64,000 bases of DNA from Acanthococcus lagerstroemiae. Taxonomy: Eukaryota; Arthropoda; Insecta; Hemiptera; Eriococcidae. The notes under the pieces were generated by a model that was not told where the DNA came from, did no database searches, and worked only from the letters and a program-made list of their open reading frames with translations. The stretch spans positions 34,282,001 to 34,346,000 of the forward strand of contig CM063106.1 of assembly GCA_031841125.1 (NCBI GenBank), read 5' to 3'. Below, piece after piece: positions 1 through 11,357 of the stretch (its first letter is position 1; each line of letters opens with the position of its first letter). A program made the translations under genes and the position numbers.

Positions 1-808
1 CCGCCGAGAAAGTGCTGTTTGACAACGTCGCACCATCGCGTTGGGAACCAAAAGGGGTCAAGTCCAATGCAATTCTGCTAATATTCATCTGTGCCTGTAT
101 TCGTTACTGCTGTGAGCTAGCAAATGTACCGAATTGTGAAATGCGTGGTTTTAAACTTCCGTTGTCTTGAAAAGCGATTTACTAAAAATTCTATAACTCT
201 AAGGGACTGTGATCAATTCAAGCGGGATCAACGCTAAAGTGATGCACTTAAGTGTAGGAACAAGTTCCATTCGATTCCCGGCGAAAAGAGGAAACGATTT
301 TCAGATTGGGAACCAAAAGGGGTTAAGTTCACTTTCTTTTAGGAGACATATCTCCGGTGTACCTGAAGATTTTTTTTCATAATTGCCTTTAAAGTCGTGT
401 CGTGTGGTCCTCTTTGAATGTCCTAAAACACGTTTCCCACAATTTTTGGGTTTTCGAATCAATCAGTTTTGTATGTCTTCTGAAAAATGTAAAAAATGAT
501 AATTTTTCAATAAAATGAACAATTTGTTGTCAAATGAACATCAACTTTTTTATCGGAGCAACATTTTCATCAACTGACAACCTTTTCGTCATACCTTCAA
601 TTTTTTCTTCAAATTGACCATATTTTTGTTATTAAATTGATAATTATTTTGTCAACTTGACAACTTGTTTGTCAAATTGAATACATTAATGGGATCGGTG
701 ATCATCAATTTTCATTTTCGCTCTCTTTCCCTATTCTTTCATGTTATTTCGTCCCCCTCCCCCATTTTTCGAATTATTTTTAACTATTACTGTTTTGTTT
801 CATTACAG
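1..808. other. Intron or 5' region of Clic
   Basis: No coding exon was recognised here. The segment ends in a good 3' splice site (pyrimidine-rich tract, then attacag at 802-808) before the first visible Clic exon. A 20-bp motif (gggaaccaaaaggggtcaag and a near copy) occurs at about 41-60 and 307-326. Positions 530-680 are AT-rich with loosely repeated caaattga/caact words. Confidence 0.5.
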
Positions 809-983
809 AAACTGAAACTGCTGCTCTTGAAGAAGGATGACAACAGCGTTAACAGTTTATTATCGCATTTACGTAAAATAAACGATCATTTGGGCAAAAC
901 GGGTACTCGCTTTCTTACTGGTGACACGATGTGCTGTTTCGACTGCGAATTAATGCCACGTCTGCAGCATATAAGAGTTGCAG
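809..983 (+). CDS. Clic: Clic exon A
   Basis: This exon opens in phase 0 after attacag with AAACTG and closes at GTTGCAG|gtaaat, leaving one base of a glycine codon. It encodes KLKLLLLKKDD through CELMPRLQHIRVAG, the most conserved CLIC block. An ATG-initiated reading frame begins at 665, but that upstream part is intronic read-through. Confidence 0.93.
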
Positions 984-3900
984 GTAAATATAACACAAGT
1001 TGACAATATTTAAAAAAAAAAAAAAAAAAAAAGAGAGAGAGAGAGAGACAAGTTCGCGACTGTAGGAAAAGATGTGTTTGAATGAGAGTTAATCCTTCGC
1101 GGTTTCGGCTGCGAACTGAGATACTCTGCACAGATGGAGGATTATTTAAAAACGGACTTCAGAACATACATCAAAAATATAAAAGTTCATAACTGAGAAT
1201 ATCCTACACTTGTATACTAATACGGTAAACGCGTGCGTTGCAGGCAAGTACTTCATGAATTTCGAAATTCCTACGGAATTCACGTATTTGTGGCGATACA
1301 TGTTGCACATGTATCAGCTAGACGCATTTACCCAGAGTTGTCCAGCCGACCAGGATATCATAAATCACTACAAACTGCAACAGGTCAGTAAATATGATAC
1401 ATTTTTCAGGGCTTCGGCCCACCAACACTCAGTTACACGTATTGTGCGAGCCTCACCCGTGAATTCGCAGACCGTTTTGGCCTCGCGCTGACAATTTTAT
1501 TTTTACTAAAAACGTGGAACTACCGACGTCATAGCCGTCTAAATCGTATGACAGGTTGATGTGCAGTCAAGTGTCTCCACTGGTTGAAGGTGTCCAGTAA
1601 ATGACTGAAAATTCATTAGTCGTATTCGTACACACGTTTTCGGACAACTTTTCGAGTGACTGCGCGCATCGCTATTCGAGCGTTAATAAACACTTTTTTT
1701 TTTTTAAATTGTGAGGTCAAATTTTTGGTTCGGGAACTACGAGTCTTCAGTTCTAATATACTGACGGATTATTTTCGGCTCTCGATCTGCTGTTCTTTAA
1801 CCCCTCCCGGTGTTGCTTATTTTCAGAAAACTAAGAAATCCAGTCAGTAAACACCGAAGAACAAACTAAAATAAATTAAATAATTAAAATTGAAAATAAT
1901 AATAATAATAATAATTATTATTATTATTATTATAATTTTGTACTCGAGGAGCATGCTTCCTGACTCTCGACAAGAAATAATGGGGGGAAAAAATCCATAG
2001 AAAAATTGATAATTGTCGACCTGATCCTACCGCCTACCCTAATTAAAAATAAATAAATAAATAATAAATTGTTGAGTTAGTGTGAAAAGGTACTGTCTGG
2101 AGAAAAACAAATTTTACTGGAGAGGGGTTTAAAGGTTTTGAAGCAATGCCACGACGAATCTGTTAAAAAAATGGGTGTGGACTAAAAATTGTATAATATG
2201 AAATAAAATCGAACATTAGATATTTAGCACCGTCTCTTCCTAACATTCAGCAAATAGAACCTTTTCTGATTTTGTTAGTAGTGTGTTTAACCCCTTCTTT
2301 GTTTTTTGAGTTTCCTGTTGAACTGAGGTAATATTTTATCATTTACAGTGTGGAATCCTGTAGATACTCGTAATAAAATTCCCCATCCAACTATACCAAA
2401 AAGTCATTTTATGAAAAAACTGCAGATAGCACCTTTTCACACACTAACCCAACGAAATAGTAATTATGTTTCTTGATTACAAATTTCCGTGGAAATTTCT
2501 ATCAACAACACGAACGCTGCCATCAGTTCAGTGAAACCATGATTGGAAGAAACAGAAAAGAAAAGGAAAAAGAAGTGGGTACTGCCTTAAAATTTCCCGT
2601 AAATCCCTACACGCTGTTCCCCAATTGTGGAAAACCAATTTTTCCTCGAAAACTCATCAACTATGCAGGGTGTCTACTAGGCCCGGAAAAGAAAAGTCCC
2701 GGGTTTTGAAAAGAGGTCCCGGAATCCCCGGAAGTTCCGGAATTCACTCAACTATTGCCAAAGGTCCCGGAATTTTTTACAAATGTTGGACCCAATTGTT
2801 CCCCCAAAGCTTGGACTGTTTCCCCGATACATGGAGACTGCTTTGTGCATAGTCCAGATCGATAACTGTCACCCTTCAAATACACACCCGCACTATACAG
2901 TAGAAGAATACAGGTAACACTGTTGTTTATATTGAGCAATACATAGTATTTTTTTGCACCCAAATTTTTCCCGGAAATTTCTTAAAAGTCCCGAAACTCC
3001 AAAACTGAATTCTGGTAGACACCCTGGTATGGCTGTAAACGCAAATTAAGTTGAGATCGTGGCGCCGGGGGGGGGGGACAGGAACAAGGAATCTCACAGA
3101 ATACAATACAGGTGTCGTATATCAGAATTTCGAGATCGCTTAGTTCGTTTTTGATATTTCTACTTTCATTTTGATAAGTTTGGTGCTGGGAAGAAGGAAA
3201 GAGCTGAAGTTGAAAAGAAGTGAAGAATGTAACCCATACAGGGTGTCTCTTGCAATGACCCCCCTTCCACCTGGTAAGTAGGCAGCCTACCATGACAATA
3301 TGTCGATATGCTTGCATACTCATACGTTTGCAGGGGCTGAGTTATGGTCAACTTTGAAAAGTGTGCTATCTTTTAAATTTTTTTCTTCTCACGACTGGAG
3401 ATAGACACAGGAAAATGGTACCAGTAGGTAATTGTAGAGCGTAGTTGTGGTAACCACAGAAAAAAAATGGTCGGAATCCGTTCAACGGGGTGTTCCTAAA
3501 ATCAATGTTAATACAAATTATATCAGAAAATGTTCATATTTTTTCAGTTTCCCGTGAAACTTGCCTTCTTAAGCTACTTTTTTCTTCTTTGCAGTAGATT
3601 GTACATACATTAAATTTCCCATAAAAAAAGTCATGAGCAAATTTTCTTCTATCTGGATTAGAGCTTCTCAAAATGGAGCCGTGCCCGTGGATGCTGAATC
3701 CGATTATGCGGAGCGTACCGCGTAGTCAATTCGGCATCGACGGGCGCGGTTGGATCCAAAATGGCGTATATCTTCACTCCCACCTTAGTTCTTTAGTAAT
3801 GTTATTTTTATTTACCCGCCAATGCTGAATCATGTGTCTGGTCAGTGTGACATCATGCCGAGGTCAATAACTTTTTTGGATCACCTTACTATTTTGAACT

Positions 3901-4584
3901 CGAAGTATAGACTTGTAATGTGACTTGACCTATTTCCCCCGCCTCTATTGAACCAAGACGGTTCATTGAACTGTTAGAAGTCTTTTTATGAAGAGGTCAT
4001 GGATCTAGGATGAATGCGTAGCTGTTAATCCTTATAAAACCAGGCAAGTTCATTGAACTTTTAAAAATATTTTTGAGAAAGGGGTCATTGACCTATGGCT
4101 ATGTACCGCTATTCCGATTATCATTTGAATTACTTTTCGAATTATTACTTTAATTATTTTATTAATTACTTTGCCGAAGCGTTTTTTTTTCTTCAAATTA
4201 TCCTTATGATGAAAACAGAATCAACATTGAGGCCATTATATAACGTTCTTGAAGCTATTTGGAGCTTGGAGGAAATGATACATTACTTTTTTATAGGAAA
4301 TTCAGTGAATATTAATTTTCATGATGCCTCATTTAAGAATTTTTAATCCGCAGTTGCGATGATGCTCCTGGAGGAATTCATGAGAGGTTCCAACGTGGGT
4401 AACCAGAATAGTATCTGAACTGTTCTGATGTTCCGAATTTCAGTTATCTGATTTGTCTGTAAAGCGATCTGTATTGTGATTCTATTACATATGCTTCCAG
4501 GGTATGAAAATGAAGAAACACGAAGAGCTTGAAACGCCTACGTTTACAACGTCAATTCCGATCGAAATTTCTTCCGAAGACTAA
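809..4584 (+). CDS. Clic: Chloride intracellular channel protein (C-terminal part, three exons)
   Basis: CLIC/EXC-4 proteins have a glutathione-transferase fold, are soluble, and can associate with membranes. Coding exons are 809-983, 1244-1383 and 4501-4584 (stop TAA). All junctions have AG/GT borders and the phases agree (175 nt, 140 nt, 84 nt), giving 132 residues. Hallmark stretches include LLSHLRKINDHL, FLTGDTMCCFDCELMPRLQH, LDAFTQSCPADQDIINHYKLQQ and the C-terminal MKMKKHEELETPTFTT. These correspond to the all-helical C-terminal domain. The N-terminal thioredoxin-like domain must be encoded upstream of 809, most likely outside the window. The last intron (3.1 kb) contains DNA-transposon remnants. 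The identification rests on recall of insect CLIC proteins and is strong. Expression and function in this species are not shown by the sequence. Confidence 0.93.
1244..1383 (+). CDS. Clic: Clic exon B
   Basis: This exon begins after gcgttgcag, completes the split glycine and continues KYFMNFEIP. It ends CTGCAACAG|gtcagt in phase 0. It encodes the WRYMLHMYQLDAFTQSCPAD block of the helical domain. Confidence 0.93.
1384..2665. other. First part of Clic last intron
   Basis: No exon was recognised. A perfect ATT/AAT microsatellite dyad lies at about 1896-1935 (taa runs followed by tta runs), with AT-rich low-complexity sequence around 2040-2070. The short reading frames in this stretch have no recognisable similarity. 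Confidence 0.5.
2666..3026. mobile_element. Small terminal-inverted-repeat element, hAT-like ends
   Basis: The segment begins CAGGGTGTCTACTAGG and ends with the inverse of CAGGGTGTCTACCAG, an imperfect inverted repeat of about 15 bp typical of hAT-type ends. The body repeats the words tcccgg and cccggaa many times. No convincing 8-bp target duplication was found (caactatg versus gtatggct), so the exact borders are uncertain. It lies in the last intron of Clic. Confidence 0.6.
3027..4500. other. Second part of Clic last intron
   Basis: No exon was recognised before the acceptor tatgcttccag at 4490-4500. Positions 3660-3790 contain a degenerate member of the foldback family seen at 8224: aaaatggagcc on one side, ccaaaatggcg on the other, with the shared loop gcgtaccgcgtagtcaattc. 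Confidence 0.45.
4501..4584 (+). CDS. Clic: Clic terminal coding exon
   Basis: This exon starts after tgcttccag with GGTATGAAAATG and reads 27 codons to TAA at 4582-4584. MKMKKHEELETPTFTTSIP followed by IEISSED matches the C-terminus expected for insect CLIC. Confidence 0.93.
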   Translation, partial: GMKMKKHEELETPTFTTSIPIEISSED

Positions 4585-6459
4585 ATAAGGACAGAGAATT
4601 CAGCCTTTAATCATAGACACGCGTAAATTGTATGTTACCATTCGATACCCGCAATATTCGCCCTTCAACCAAAAAATGAGCCACAGTGATTCGTTCCCAG
4701 TAAAACGCTTTTCTTTTATTAATTTATTTGAAAAGTTTTATAGTGAAACTTGCATCGTACTTACTGTAGCACTGATTCCTTTTTTAAATTATTATTATTT
4801 TTCGTACCGTTTGTTTCACTTTTCCTCTTTGTCATAATGAGCAGAGGGTGATTCCATATCAGCGCTAACCCTGTTAGAACTTGTGTCTTCCATGAGGGGA
4901 GGGGTTAGAGGAGGCCACCGATTGTTTTTGGCATTTTTCGTAGATTCAGTGCTTCAACTCCGCGTCAACTGGAGAACGCGAAAAAAAAAAGCAAGACGCA
5001 ATTTTTACCATTAGTTACTTTCCGTGTAAATACCGAACCTTGAATTATGCAAATTTCAAGTTAAAATATCGTGAATTCAAGTTTTTTTCTGATTACCCAA
5101 AATTTGAAGAGAAAAAAATCTGAAGAGCAACTGTAAAAAGTGTCCGTGTTGATATGGAATTACCCTGTAGCACGACCAGCAGATATTCTTTCTGGTTGTT
5201 TAGGTTCTGAGTTTGCCGCCATACTGAGCGTACTGAATTTGCATTGATTCTTCGGATTCGATCGATTTACATTTGAGACGTGACAAGAGCTATGTGCAAA
5301 ACAAGTCGGCTTGAAATTTGTCAATTATGTATTATATCGTTCATTTTAGAAGTTAGCGGTTTTTTCTTTTTGAAGTTGTAGTAGTAATGATGTATTCCGT
5401 CATTAGTTGAATATCAGTATAACGTTTATATTATTTATTTTTTCTTGTAAAGTAAAATAAGTAATCATGATGCACCGGGTAGAGTGTGAATTGCGTTTAT
5501 GATTGTACCAACCTACAGGCTGACAGGTAATTCATGGATCGAAATCGGAAGACCATATTTATAGCGCGGAAGCCCCATCCTTCCGAATGCGTTTTTATTA
5601 TTTCGTAGTTATTTTAAAATATACCTTTTATTTTACTCTTTAGTTAACACTAAATTTTAAGAAAATAAACGCAATTAAAGTTCTATTTTTAGAATTTTTT
5701 TCTTATTTATATTTTGGAATATGGTTGTTTGAACGACAGTAATTGGCAGAATTAAAAGGCTGGGATATGTGCGGTATGCAACCAGAGCTGTAGTTCGTAT
5801 TTTTCGGGGACGGGGTGAACAACAATAATGCAGTCTGTAATATAAAAAATTACAGTTAGAACTACGGAGAAGCACTTTTAAATTTTGCCGACTGGTTACT
5901 AGAATATGCCGAGCGTCGACTTTTCAAAAATCTTTGTGGTGCCCCTCTCTCGTGTCACTGCGGCCATGCAACACGCATGAACGATAGAACTATACCAAAT
6001 TGAGCCTGTTGAAATGAAAAAGGCCTGAGTCACAAACGTAAATAAATTGAGTATAATATTCACGAACTAGAAACAGGCGTTTAAAAAATTCTACTTCAAT
6101 TCTGAGACAATTCGAAGATTTTCAGAAAAAATCATCTACTTCAGAATTTTTCAAGTATATCATCGATTCAGAAGAGGGGTGACACTTGGTTTCGTGCATT
6201 TGCTGTTTGAAAGTAATGACGATTTTGCCCATCAGTGTTCGACACTGATTTATGGCTCAGTTGCATTATCCCAGGTCAGCCACACTTCTCAACGTGTAGG
6301 GCAATAATGACAGTCCCTCTAGCCGCCATGGTTAAGATCTGATAAAACTTCCAACATTTTTTGAGCAATCTCCATTAAGATTTTTCTGGTTACTTTCATC
6401 TCACAGAACTAAACCATTTCCAGAACGAATTCGAGCAATGAAGAACTAAATGAAACAGA
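4585..6459. other. Convergent intergenic region between Clic and mRpL13
   Basis: This presumably includes the Clic 3' UTR. A canonical AATAAA on the + strand lies at 5664-5669 and another at about 6041, either of which could serve Clic. No conserved reading frame was recognised. Confidence 0.45.
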
Positions 6460-6465
6460 TTTATT
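6460..6465 (-). promoter_or_regulatory. Poly(A) signal of mRpL13
   Basis: AATAAA on the - strand (tttatt on +), 38 bp past the mRpL13 stop codon, a normal position for a short 3' UTR. Confidence 0.6.
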
Positions 6466-6502
6466 ACAAATACGAAACGAAATCGCTACTACGTAAATTA
6501 CA

Positions 6503-6736
6503 TCATCGAACCACGTAATCTTCCGGGTAATTGAATATTTTCGGGAAGTTCTTAATTTCTTCTTCGGTGTATGTATCCAGTGTTCTGGGTACCACTTTTA
6601 CTGGCCTGATTTGGTTACTAATATTACGCATGATATCTTCGGGCACATTTCCATCTGGAAATAGGTGCAATCTTTGCATCGTATAACGTCTTTGTAGGTT
6701 GCCTTTCATCTTGTTATAAACCGCTTTCTTGAATAT
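6503..6736 (-). CDS. mRpL13: mRpL13 exon 4
   Basis: This exon starts after ctcggacag in phase 0 with ATATTCAAGAAAGCG and encodes 77 residues plus stop. The reading frame stays open 12 nt into the intron, so the ATG at 6748 is not the real start. Confidence 0.94.
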   Translation of the reverse strand: MFKKAVYNKMKGNLQRRYTMQRLHLFPDGNVPEDIMRNISNQIRPVKVVPRTLDTYTEEEIKNFPKIFNYPEDYVVR

Positions 6737-7623
6737 CTGTCCGAGCACATAGACGATTACATTTTAGAAATCACATAGCAAAAATAAAGTTAAGTTCATA
6801 TAACTTCATTTAGACAGAAAAATTAGGTAGAACGACTAACCATGGTTGGATCCCTGTCATGCAACTCCCAAGCCCTTGTATATGAGGCACCTTTTGCATA
6901 ACCGGTATGGTGGTAATAGGCTCTCCATTTCCAATCTGTGCCAGGAAGTGCAATTTGTTTGGTATTAATGACGACTACATGGTCTCCACAATCAGCTGAA
7001 ATTTGAATACAGATTCGTTTACTGCTGTGATAACGAAATTCTTCATTTCAGTATTGCTGAAGAGTTCATCATAATTAATGATAACGGCGTATTAGTTCTA
7101 ACGTTGAACGCAATGCCGATACAAATCATCCTAGGTACCATGGTGTACACGATGAAATGAATACGCAAGATGTCAGTGAAAAACGACTACTGATTCTATG
7201 AATCGTATCAACCCACTATTGACGATCGATCGCCCTAACTGCACAGTTGTCTCGTATAAAATTCAGACACAATACAAATCCTGATTCATGATCCAAAATC
7301 CAACCCTAGAATTAGAGGACGCGAACAACGCATATAACTAGGAAGGAATTCGTACTGCCGATTACTAACCCAGAGGATGATAAATGGGTTTGTATTGTCC
7401 CTTCAAATAGCGGCCGATCAGCATAGCACAGTCCAATGGGTTCTGCCAGGTAGCATCAAACATATGCCAAACTCGAGTGAATGCGTTCCATTGCTGCAAA
7501 CAGATGGTATTTATAATATTGTAACTTAGAAATGTAAGTGATAACTTACAAAATTACAAGTTGAGTTTAAATGAGAAACAAGGCAGAATGTGTACTTACT
7601 TTGGTTCGTTCCCACGCCGACAT
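6503..7623 (-). CDS. mRpL13: Mitochondrial ribosomal protein L13 (uL13m), complete
   Basis: This is a structural protein of the large subunit of the mitochondrial ribosome, acting in the matrix. Four exons on the - strand (7623-7600, 7493-7370, 6995-6841, 6736-6503) are all bounded by AG/GT and agree in phase. They encode 178 residues, the length I recall for fly mRpL13. The protein begins MSAWERTKQWNAFTRVWHMF and contains TWQNPLDCAMLIGRYLKG, KPIYHPL, DCGDHVVVINTKQIALPG, YYHHTGYAKGASYTRAW and KKAVYNKMKGNLQRRYTMQR. It ends FPKIFNYPEDYVVR. The uL13 core (GDHVVVIN, HHTGY, AVYNKM, RRYTMQRLH) is intact and no break is visible. The start ATG at 7623 is the only one in the first exon. Confidence 0.95.
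6841..6995 (-). CDS. mRpL13: mRpL13 exon 3
   Basis: 155 nt, bounded by tttcag and gttagt. It encodes ADCGDHVVVINTK through WELHDRDPTM. Confidence 0.94.
7370..7493 (-). CDS. mRpL13: mRpL13 exon 2
   Basis: 124 nt, bounded by tttgcag and gttagt. It encodes QWNAFTRVWHMF through YKPIYHPL and leaves one base of an alanine codon. Confidence 0.94.
7600..7623 (-). CDS. mRpL13: mRpL13 exon 1 (start)
   Basis: Eight codons, MSAWERTK, followed by a perfect gtaagt donor. A short first coding exon fits the short N-terminus of this family. Confidence 0.9.
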
Positions 7624-8094
7624 GATGACACAGAGTTCAGAAGTATTACGATTGAGGAAAATATTAGAAGTTTAAAGACATGATCATCACACGCAAAAAA
7701 TGATAATGGCACTAAATAGAAGAAACTCAATAGACTAACGGAGTCAACTATAAAGCTTTGAATTATTTTATCACGGTGCGCAATTTCACGAAAGAAACGT
7801 CCGAGTTATCACTTATCAGTGATCAGTGACGGGTGAATGGGCATCGTCGTTCACTAAACAAACACGCCGATCTGTGCATTCTTTACTTCGCGAACAAAAT
7901 TAAATAGAGTTCAATATTCTACGTATTAGCCGAAGTTTTTAGTTTCTTTTTGAACTTTTCAGTACTAGAACAAGGATTTTTGTGAAAAAAGAGGTCCTGC
8001 GGCAAACAAACGACGAGCACTCTCGTGAATCTTGTTTACATTTATCACTGATAATTCTAAGGCTCTATAACTTAGAGGGTTCTTAAGTTTTATC
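7624..8094. other. mRpL13 upstream region
   Basis: AT-rich sequence expected to contain the mRpL13 promoter. No clear TATA or initiator could be assigned. No other gene was seen. Confidence 0.4.
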
Positions 8095-8223
8095 ACCAGT
8101 GCATTGCAGGTTGCAGCCAGCCGAAAGCTGAAAGCCAAAAGCCAAATTCAGCCGAATTTTTACTGATAAGATAAGAGAAAAGCTGAAAGTTGGCTTTATT
8201 TGTACCTTCACAACTCACAATAA

Positions 8224-8402
8224 GGATACTATAGTTACACACGGGTATAATGAGCCGCCATTTTGATTCGCACCACACCCATGAATGTCAAATCTGGTCA
8301 AATCTGACAACGCGAAGCGTACCGCGTAGTCAATTCCGCATCGACGGGCGCGGTGCGAATCAAAATGGCGGCTCATTATACCTGTGTGTAACTATAGTAT
8401 CC
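8224..8402. mobile_element. Foldback MITE with GCCATTTTGATT arms (copy 1)
   Basis: A hairpin with arms of about 50 bp: ggatactatagttacacac, then ggtataatgagccgccattttgattcgcac in sections, inverted at 8350-8402. The loop contains gcgtaccgcgtagtcaattc, also found near 3715-3740. It is inserted in element X. Confidence 0.75.
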
Positions 8403-8609
8403 CTACTCATAAGCCAAAAGCTGAAAGTTACTGAAAGAAGCCAACATTTTCCAGCTTTCTTTTGGCTTCTCAAAAACCTATAAATTTGTGAGCTGGCTCT
8501 TATCAATTTTTCTTGTGTGTGATATTTTTGAGAATTGTATTTTCCCTCCTTAAACCTTAAGACCTCAGCTTAGGTGTCAGTTGACGGCAAATTTTAGCTC
8601 AAAATATCA

Positions 8610-8614
8610 GCAAC
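8610..8614. repeat. Target site duplication of Copia element (left)
   Basis: gcaac, exactly repeated at 14466-14470. Copia-type integrases make 5-bp duplications. Confidence 0.9.
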
Positions 8615-8884
8615 CGTTAGAAAGTTTAGTCGCTATGCTCAATTAAAACACGATACCCAATTCTACTAATTTCGTTTAATGGCGGATAATAACAACAACA
8701 TTTATATTTTCATCTTCCGAACATAAAGCTTAACTAATAACACACGAGAGAACCGAAGAATTCCCCAGATGAAGAATTCCAGTACTTCTCTACTAGCTAT
8801 TCTCGCTAGTAGCGCCTCCTAGCACATAATGTTGGAACTACTTCATCTTCACGCAGTCAGATTGCCTAGCTGGTATTTTCAACG
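8615..8884 (-). repeat. Copia 3' LTR
   Basis: 270 bp, by eye identical to 14196-14465. On the element strand it begins CGTTGAAAATACC and ends CTTTCTAACG, so the termini are CG...CG rather than the usual TG...CA. Confidence 0.93.
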
Positions 8885-8893
8885 CTCCCTTCC
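8885..8893 (-). promoter_or_regulatory. Copia polypurine tract
   Basis: GGAAGGGAG on the element strand directly abuts the 3' LTR, the expected plus-strand primer. Confidence 0.75.
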
Positions 8894-9110
8894 AATTGCA
8901 TGAAATGAAATGGAGTGCAATTGTCCTGAATATATTTACTCAAAAAAAATAAAAACAGTAATCAATTATAACACAATAATAAAACACATAATGATTAGAT
9001 TATCCTAGGTAATACTTCAAAAACCAAATATAATGGAAAACGAAATTTAGGACCACCACTGACTTGTGTCCTGTTCAACCACCAACTCTGGATCTGCAAA
9101 ATGATGCAAG

Positions 9111-11357
9111 TTAATTATTTTCTGGTTTGAGAAACAAAATTTTATTCCGAAATTTAAGAAAGGCTTGAGGGCCTAGGGCTTTAGTCAATGAATCAGCCAG
9201 TTGGCTTTCGGTTGACACCCACACAATTTTCACATTCCCATTCAACACTTCCTGTCGTATAAAATGGTAACATAGATTTACTATGTGTTTAAGGCGGGAG
9301 GATTCCTCAGAACTTGCCCATTTAATCGCGGTGAGATTGTCCTCAAACAGAGTAGGCGTAATCTCAATTCCCAACATATATCTCACTAATTCTCTTATAC
9401 TAATAACCTCACGACATGCCCAACTCATTGAAATATATTCGGCTTCTGCTGATGAAAGTGCAACATGCCGTTGCCGTTTAGCCTGCCAACTCACTGTATC
9501 ACCAAACAACTGGATGATCCAGCCACAAGTTGATCCTCCATCAGAATCTGCCCCAAGAGAAGAATCAACAAAGCACTCTATCGTATTTTTCACTCCTTCA
9601 AATTTTAAGCTCAATTCTACAGTACCTGCTAAATAGCGCAAAATTCTTTTCACTTTCCTCACATCATTACTATCAAACTGAGTTTGTCTGCGACTTAAAA
9701 AGTTCACAGCATAGGCAATATCTGGACGAGACCCAGCGGATAAATACAATAAACTTCCTATCACCTCTCTAAAAGGGTAATTTGAATTATCTTCATTACC
9801 AGATTTCACTTTTTGAGTCCCAGGAACCATAGGAGTAGGAACTGTCTTACAATTTACCATAGCGCATTTCTCCAATAGTTTTAAAATTAGACTCCTCTGA
9901 TTAATATACAATGAGTTTTCTATTTTTTCCAGTTCTAAGCCCACAAATTTTTTCGGAAAACCTATATCTTTCATTTCAAAATGCTGTTTCAGGTGGCATT
10001 TAAATTTCTCAATCAAATTTTTACTATTTCCAATAATCAAAATATCATCTACATACAGTAACACAAAAATAATATTGTCTCTATCTGACCACACAAAAAT
10101 ACAAGATTGAAACGGATAAATTTCAAAGTGGAACTTTACCATTACCTCTTTAAACTTCTTGTACCAACACTTTGGAGAGATGGGTAAACCATATAAAGCC
10201 TTTTTCAATTTACACACGTAATTTCCTCGTTTTCCCTCCAATCCTTTTGGTATTTCCATATACACTGGTTGGTCAATACTGCCATGCAGGAAAGCAGTCT
10301 TGACATCCATCTGTTGTATAATAAACTCGAACTTTACAGCCAGGCACAGTAAAACTTTGATATCTGCAAGTCGAGCAACTGGGGCATACACCTCTTGATA
10401 TTTATACTTGTTTGAGTCTAAAAAACCTCGAATCACAAGTCGAGCTTTATATATATCCTCTGATTTCAGAGTAAACAACCATCTCGAAGTCAAAATGCGA
10501 CAACATTTTGGAACAGAAGCACGTGGTACTAAATCCCAAGTCTCATTCTTCTCCAATGACAATAACTCTTCACCAATTGCTACTTTCCATTTTGCTGACT
10601 CACTACAGTTCATTGCCTCTTCATAGGTCTTGGGTGCTCGTGAGATTTCTGAAAGAAAGCTTTCAATAGTATCACCAAAATCATCACTTTTATCTCTATC
10701 GCTTCGTAAAACTACATTATTCATGATTGAGCTAAATAATGCACGCACATTTTCCAAATTATCAGTATGACTCTCATCTACCTCTCTAAGTACAGCAGTC
10801 TTTGTGTTGTTTGTTAATCGTTCAGTCACTTCTCCCAAACACGACTTCCTTCGTTTTTTCCCATACACATGACCAAAAACCTTTGATTCTATGAATTTTA
10901 CATGTTTTGACCGCATTACTTTACCATTTATTGGATCAATAATTTGATAACAGCAATCTTCACAGCCAACAAGGAAACCATTCCGAGCTCGCTCACCAAA
11001 TTTTCCATCGAATGTAGAATTCAATACAAAACTTAAACAGCCAAACCTTCGAACGTATTTTATTGTAGATTTCTTTCCTGTAATTTTCTCTGCTGGTATC
11101 TCAAATGCAATAGACTTGTGAGGTGTGTGGTTATAAACTCGAAGCACATAGTACAAGGCATACACCCACATAGTTTTTGGAAATCCACTATCTAAGATCA
11201 ACGCACGCATCTTCTCTTCCAATTCTCTATTGAATCTTTCAGCAGTTCCATTCAAATTACTGGAATAGGGTGGAACTTTTTCGCAAGTAATCTTCTCATT
11301 TTCAAGTACTGTCTTAAACTCATCAGTCATGTACTCAGTTCCATTATCCATTCTCAA
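9111..11357 (-). pseudogene. Copia pol, 3' part: integrase C-half, reverse transcriptase, RNase H
   Basis: 748 codons. It opens in the integrase core (DNGTEY around the second catalytic Asp, then NGTAERFNRELE with the catalytic Glu). The Copia reverse transcriptase follows, with TAFLHG, the catalytic LLYVDDILIIG near residue 433 and SRPDIAYAVNFLSR. RNase H contains CFVDSSLGADSDGGSTCGW and SSAEAEYISMSWA. It is separated from the upstream frame only by the 7-bp duplication at 11351-11364. No other stop or frameshift was seen, so decay is minimal. Confidence 0.93.

Noticed and set aside
665..1003. ATG-initiated 112-codon frame covering the Clic exon
   Set aside because: Only 809-983 is coding. 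The upstream part is intron read-through before a clear acceptor, and 984 onward is past the donor.
3225..3495. Second CAGGGTGTCT-type end near 3233
   Set aside because: No convincing inverse partner (gttcaacggggtgttcct is too different).
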